DNA of 64,000 nucleotides from assembly GCA_015179045.1 (NCBI GenBank), contig WHUZ01000023.1:124001-188000 (forward strand), read 5' to 3'. Within the stretch, counting starts at the first letter, position 1, and every line of letters starts with the position of its first letter. Below the pieces are notes generated by a model, which saw nothing but the letters and a program-made list of their open reading frames with translations, had not been told where the DNA came from and did not search any database. Source of the stretch: Kalaharituber pfeilii (Eukaryota > Ascomycota > Pezizomycetes > Pezizales > Pezizaceae). Of the stretch, positions 62,263 through 64,000 are shown piece by piece. A program made the translations under genes and the position numbers.

Positions 62263-62356
62263 TCACCGCACCCCACCAGAGCTCTCGGCAACCTAGCCTG
62301 CTTCCCTGTGCCACTACGCAAGCCAGCCCCCACCCCCCCCCAGCGCTCTTTGGAAC

Positions 62357-64000
62357 ATGGCAAACGTCACAGGCACACACCAGGTTAATACAACCATTTC
62401 AAATTGTAACCGTCCCCGGCCTATTCATCTCTGCTCGGGAACAAACGCAAACTCCGGCGCCGCGCAACCTTCGAACGCAGGCTCTCCGCGCATTGCTCTG
62501 CATCAACACTCTAGCTCGCTAGACGAAAGCATCATCACCAGGAGGAGCTGCACGAGGAATTCAAGAGGAGACAAAGCGGGCGCTTTGCGGCCCGGCAAGC
62601 AAAGAGGCCGAAGCTCAAAGTCCGACGTCGCGAAACGGATATTCTCTCACATTGCATCCTCGTCATCTCGAAGCCTCACTTGCAATTCGTCGTCAATGTC
62701 TTCGGTAAGCCTCGCAGCTGCTAGGGCAGGCCCCGTTGGTGGAGGAATTAGTGGAATCCCGTCGCATGCACAGAGTTTGCTCCAGCCATCACCAGTTGGA
62801 AGGCCAAGGTCAAGGTCAACGAATTCGATGCGTTCAAATGGAAGATGTATATCTACGCCAATACCAGAGAAGCCGCTGGCTTCCTCAAGTGGGGGCGCTG
62901 TTACAATGACGATAGTGCTAGCTGAGCCTATGCTGTTTCTACGGGGCTACGACCAAAATGATTATACGGATAGATCATCAGCAATGTTACGGGGAAGTCT
63001 GGTTGTTAAAGTTACAAAGGCAACTAAGATAAAGGCAATCACCTTAGCATTTAGGGGAAGAGCTCGTACGGAATGGCCGGAAGGTATTATGAAAGATGCT
63101 AGCTTATCTATTTCTATGCCAATTGTGCTAACAAGTGTGTAGGAATACCACCACGCAAATCCGAGTTCTTTGAAGAAAAGGAGATCATGACACACATTTG
63201 GCCCTTTTTCAACGCAGCATTTCCCACTGCTGAACTGGGACCATGCGCAGACTCTGTCCGATTGGCTGACCCAACGCCTCCTAGTCATTCTGATACAAGT
63301 GTTTCACTAGGCTCTGCATTAGAGTCCATTACTCGATCTGCATCACCGATGGGCCGTACATATCGGTTTGGTGCGGCAACTCCTGACAAGCGTCTCTCCA
63401 TTGGCTCAGTTCAGTCCAGGAGCTTTGGTAAAGGCGACTCTCCAAGGGAAACTGTTGCCCAAAAAGGACATAGGGTGTTTCATCCAGGAGAATACATCTA
63501 CAATTTTGAGCTACCCATTGAAAGTTGCTTACCCGAAACGCTGGAAGTGGCACTTGGATCCGTGAAGTATGAATTGGAAGCTATTCTTGAGCGCTCAGGA
63601 GCCTTCCGGCCGAAACTGGTAGGGAAGAAAGAAGTTATTTTGATTCGGTGCCCATCTGAGCAAAGTTTAGAAAGTACCGAGCCAATCGCGATAAGCCGGA
63701 CATGGGAGGACCAAATGCACTACGACATCGTCATATCAGGAAAATCGTTTCCTCTTGGATCTACAATACCAATTGCATTTAAGCTTACACCATTGGCGAA
63801 GGTCCGTTGCCATCGCATCAAGATATACATTACAGAAAATATAGAGTATTCTTGCAAGAATAAGAAGGTGCATAGAATTGACCCAACAAAGAAAGTATTG
63901 CTTTTTGAGAAAAGGGCTGATGGGACTACGACTTCGACATTTCCGGGTTCTTGGGTTAGGATTTTGAGTGGAGGAGGAGTTGTGAATGGAGGGCATCCGT
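62357..64000 (+). CDS. Alpha-arrestin (ubiquitin-ligase adaptor), 5' part
   Basis: Truncated by the window end. Exon 1 is 62357-63083 and exon 2 runs from 63143 beyond 64000 (59-nt intron, phase 1). The first ~180 residues are Ser/Arg-rich and disordered. The arrestin N-domain begins MTIVLAEPMLFLRGYDQNDY and continues LRGSLVVKVTKATKIKAITLAFRGRARTEWPEG | IPPRKSEFFEEKEIMTHIWPFFNA. It then reads GEYIYNFELPIESCLPETL and SVKYELEAILERSG. The C-domain starts at about RTWEDQMHYDIVISGKSFPLG and IPIAFKLTPLAKVRCHRI. Such proteins (yeast Aly/Art, Aspergillus CreD/ApyA relatives) recruit Rsp5-type ligases to plasma-membrane transporters through PY motifs, which would lie beyond the window. The subfamily is not settled. 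Confidence 0.9.

Larger units (their letters stand above)
55670..62356. other. Gene-poor 6.7 kb region
   Basis: After the CDC48 promoter no gene is supported on either strand. Short frames at 56516-56998, 57778-58083, 58512-58838 and 59245-59613 have no motifs or splice logic. The stretch mixes AT-rich DNA (57300-58400, 60050-60900), a GCAGCAGT-type tandem repeat at 58460-58555, and purine/pyrimidine tracts from 61430 on. Remnants of old transposons are possible but could not be identified. Confidence 0.5.

Overview
The window is nuclear DNA of a filamentous ascomycete (Pezizomycotina). Genes carry several short spliceosomal introns (about 51-103 nt, GT..AG, with one 374-nt outlier), are separated by 0.2-2.4 kb, and encode eukaryotic core proteins in their fungal forms (Zrg17, Irc6, Trs31, Mrpl51/mL43, a fungal DUF4112 protein). 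The intron density (8 in CDC48, 4 in PRP19, 3 in SMD3) would fit an early-diverging class such as Pezizomycetes, but that is only an impression. I found no CRISPR array, rRNA or tRNA.

Layout. 0.4-4.9 kb: mitochondrial enoyl-CoA hydratase and the mRNA decapping enzyme DCP2, both on the minus strand. 5-9.5 kb: an accessory island with a ~0.9 kb direct repeat in two copies, an HNH-nuclease-like gene between them, a GC-hairpin cluster, and a 481-bp TIR element inserted in one repeat copy. 9.6-27.4 kb: a DUF4112 protein, SmD3, mL43, U1-70K, Irc6, Zrg17 and an SRPK-like kinase. 28.4-29.5 kb: a decayed short-chain dehydrogenase pseudogene. 30.7-35.8 kb: uL15m, the fatty-acid elongation dehydratase PHS1 and a RING-like protein. 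37.1-37.7 kb: a second TA-flanked TIR element. 38.1-55.7 kb: a gene-dense housekeeping block with PRP19 and MFAP1 (divergent), TRS31 and NUP192 (divergent), CUL4 and CDC48 (convergent). 55.7-62.35 kb: a gene-poor stretch rich in simple repeats, G/C homopolymers and AT-rich DNA. 62.36 kb to the end: the 5' part of an alpha-arrestin gene.

Function. Five genes act in or near pre-mRNA splicing (SmD3, U1-70K, an SRPK-like kinase, Prp19, MFAP1) and DCP2 acts in mRNA decay. Cul4, Cdc48, the RING-like protein and the arrestin belong to ubiquitin pathways. Trs31, Irc6, Zrg17 and Phs1 act in the secretory and ER system. These are ordinary dispersed housekeeping genes, not a biosynthetic cluster.

A recurrent oddity: four conserved genes (ZRG17, MRPL10, NUP192, CDC48) each have one reading-frame break in or at a mononucleotide run, while the rest of the gene is intact. 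Consensus homopolymer errors explain this better than gene death. The most unusual biology is the repeat-bracketed HNH island and the TIR elements.
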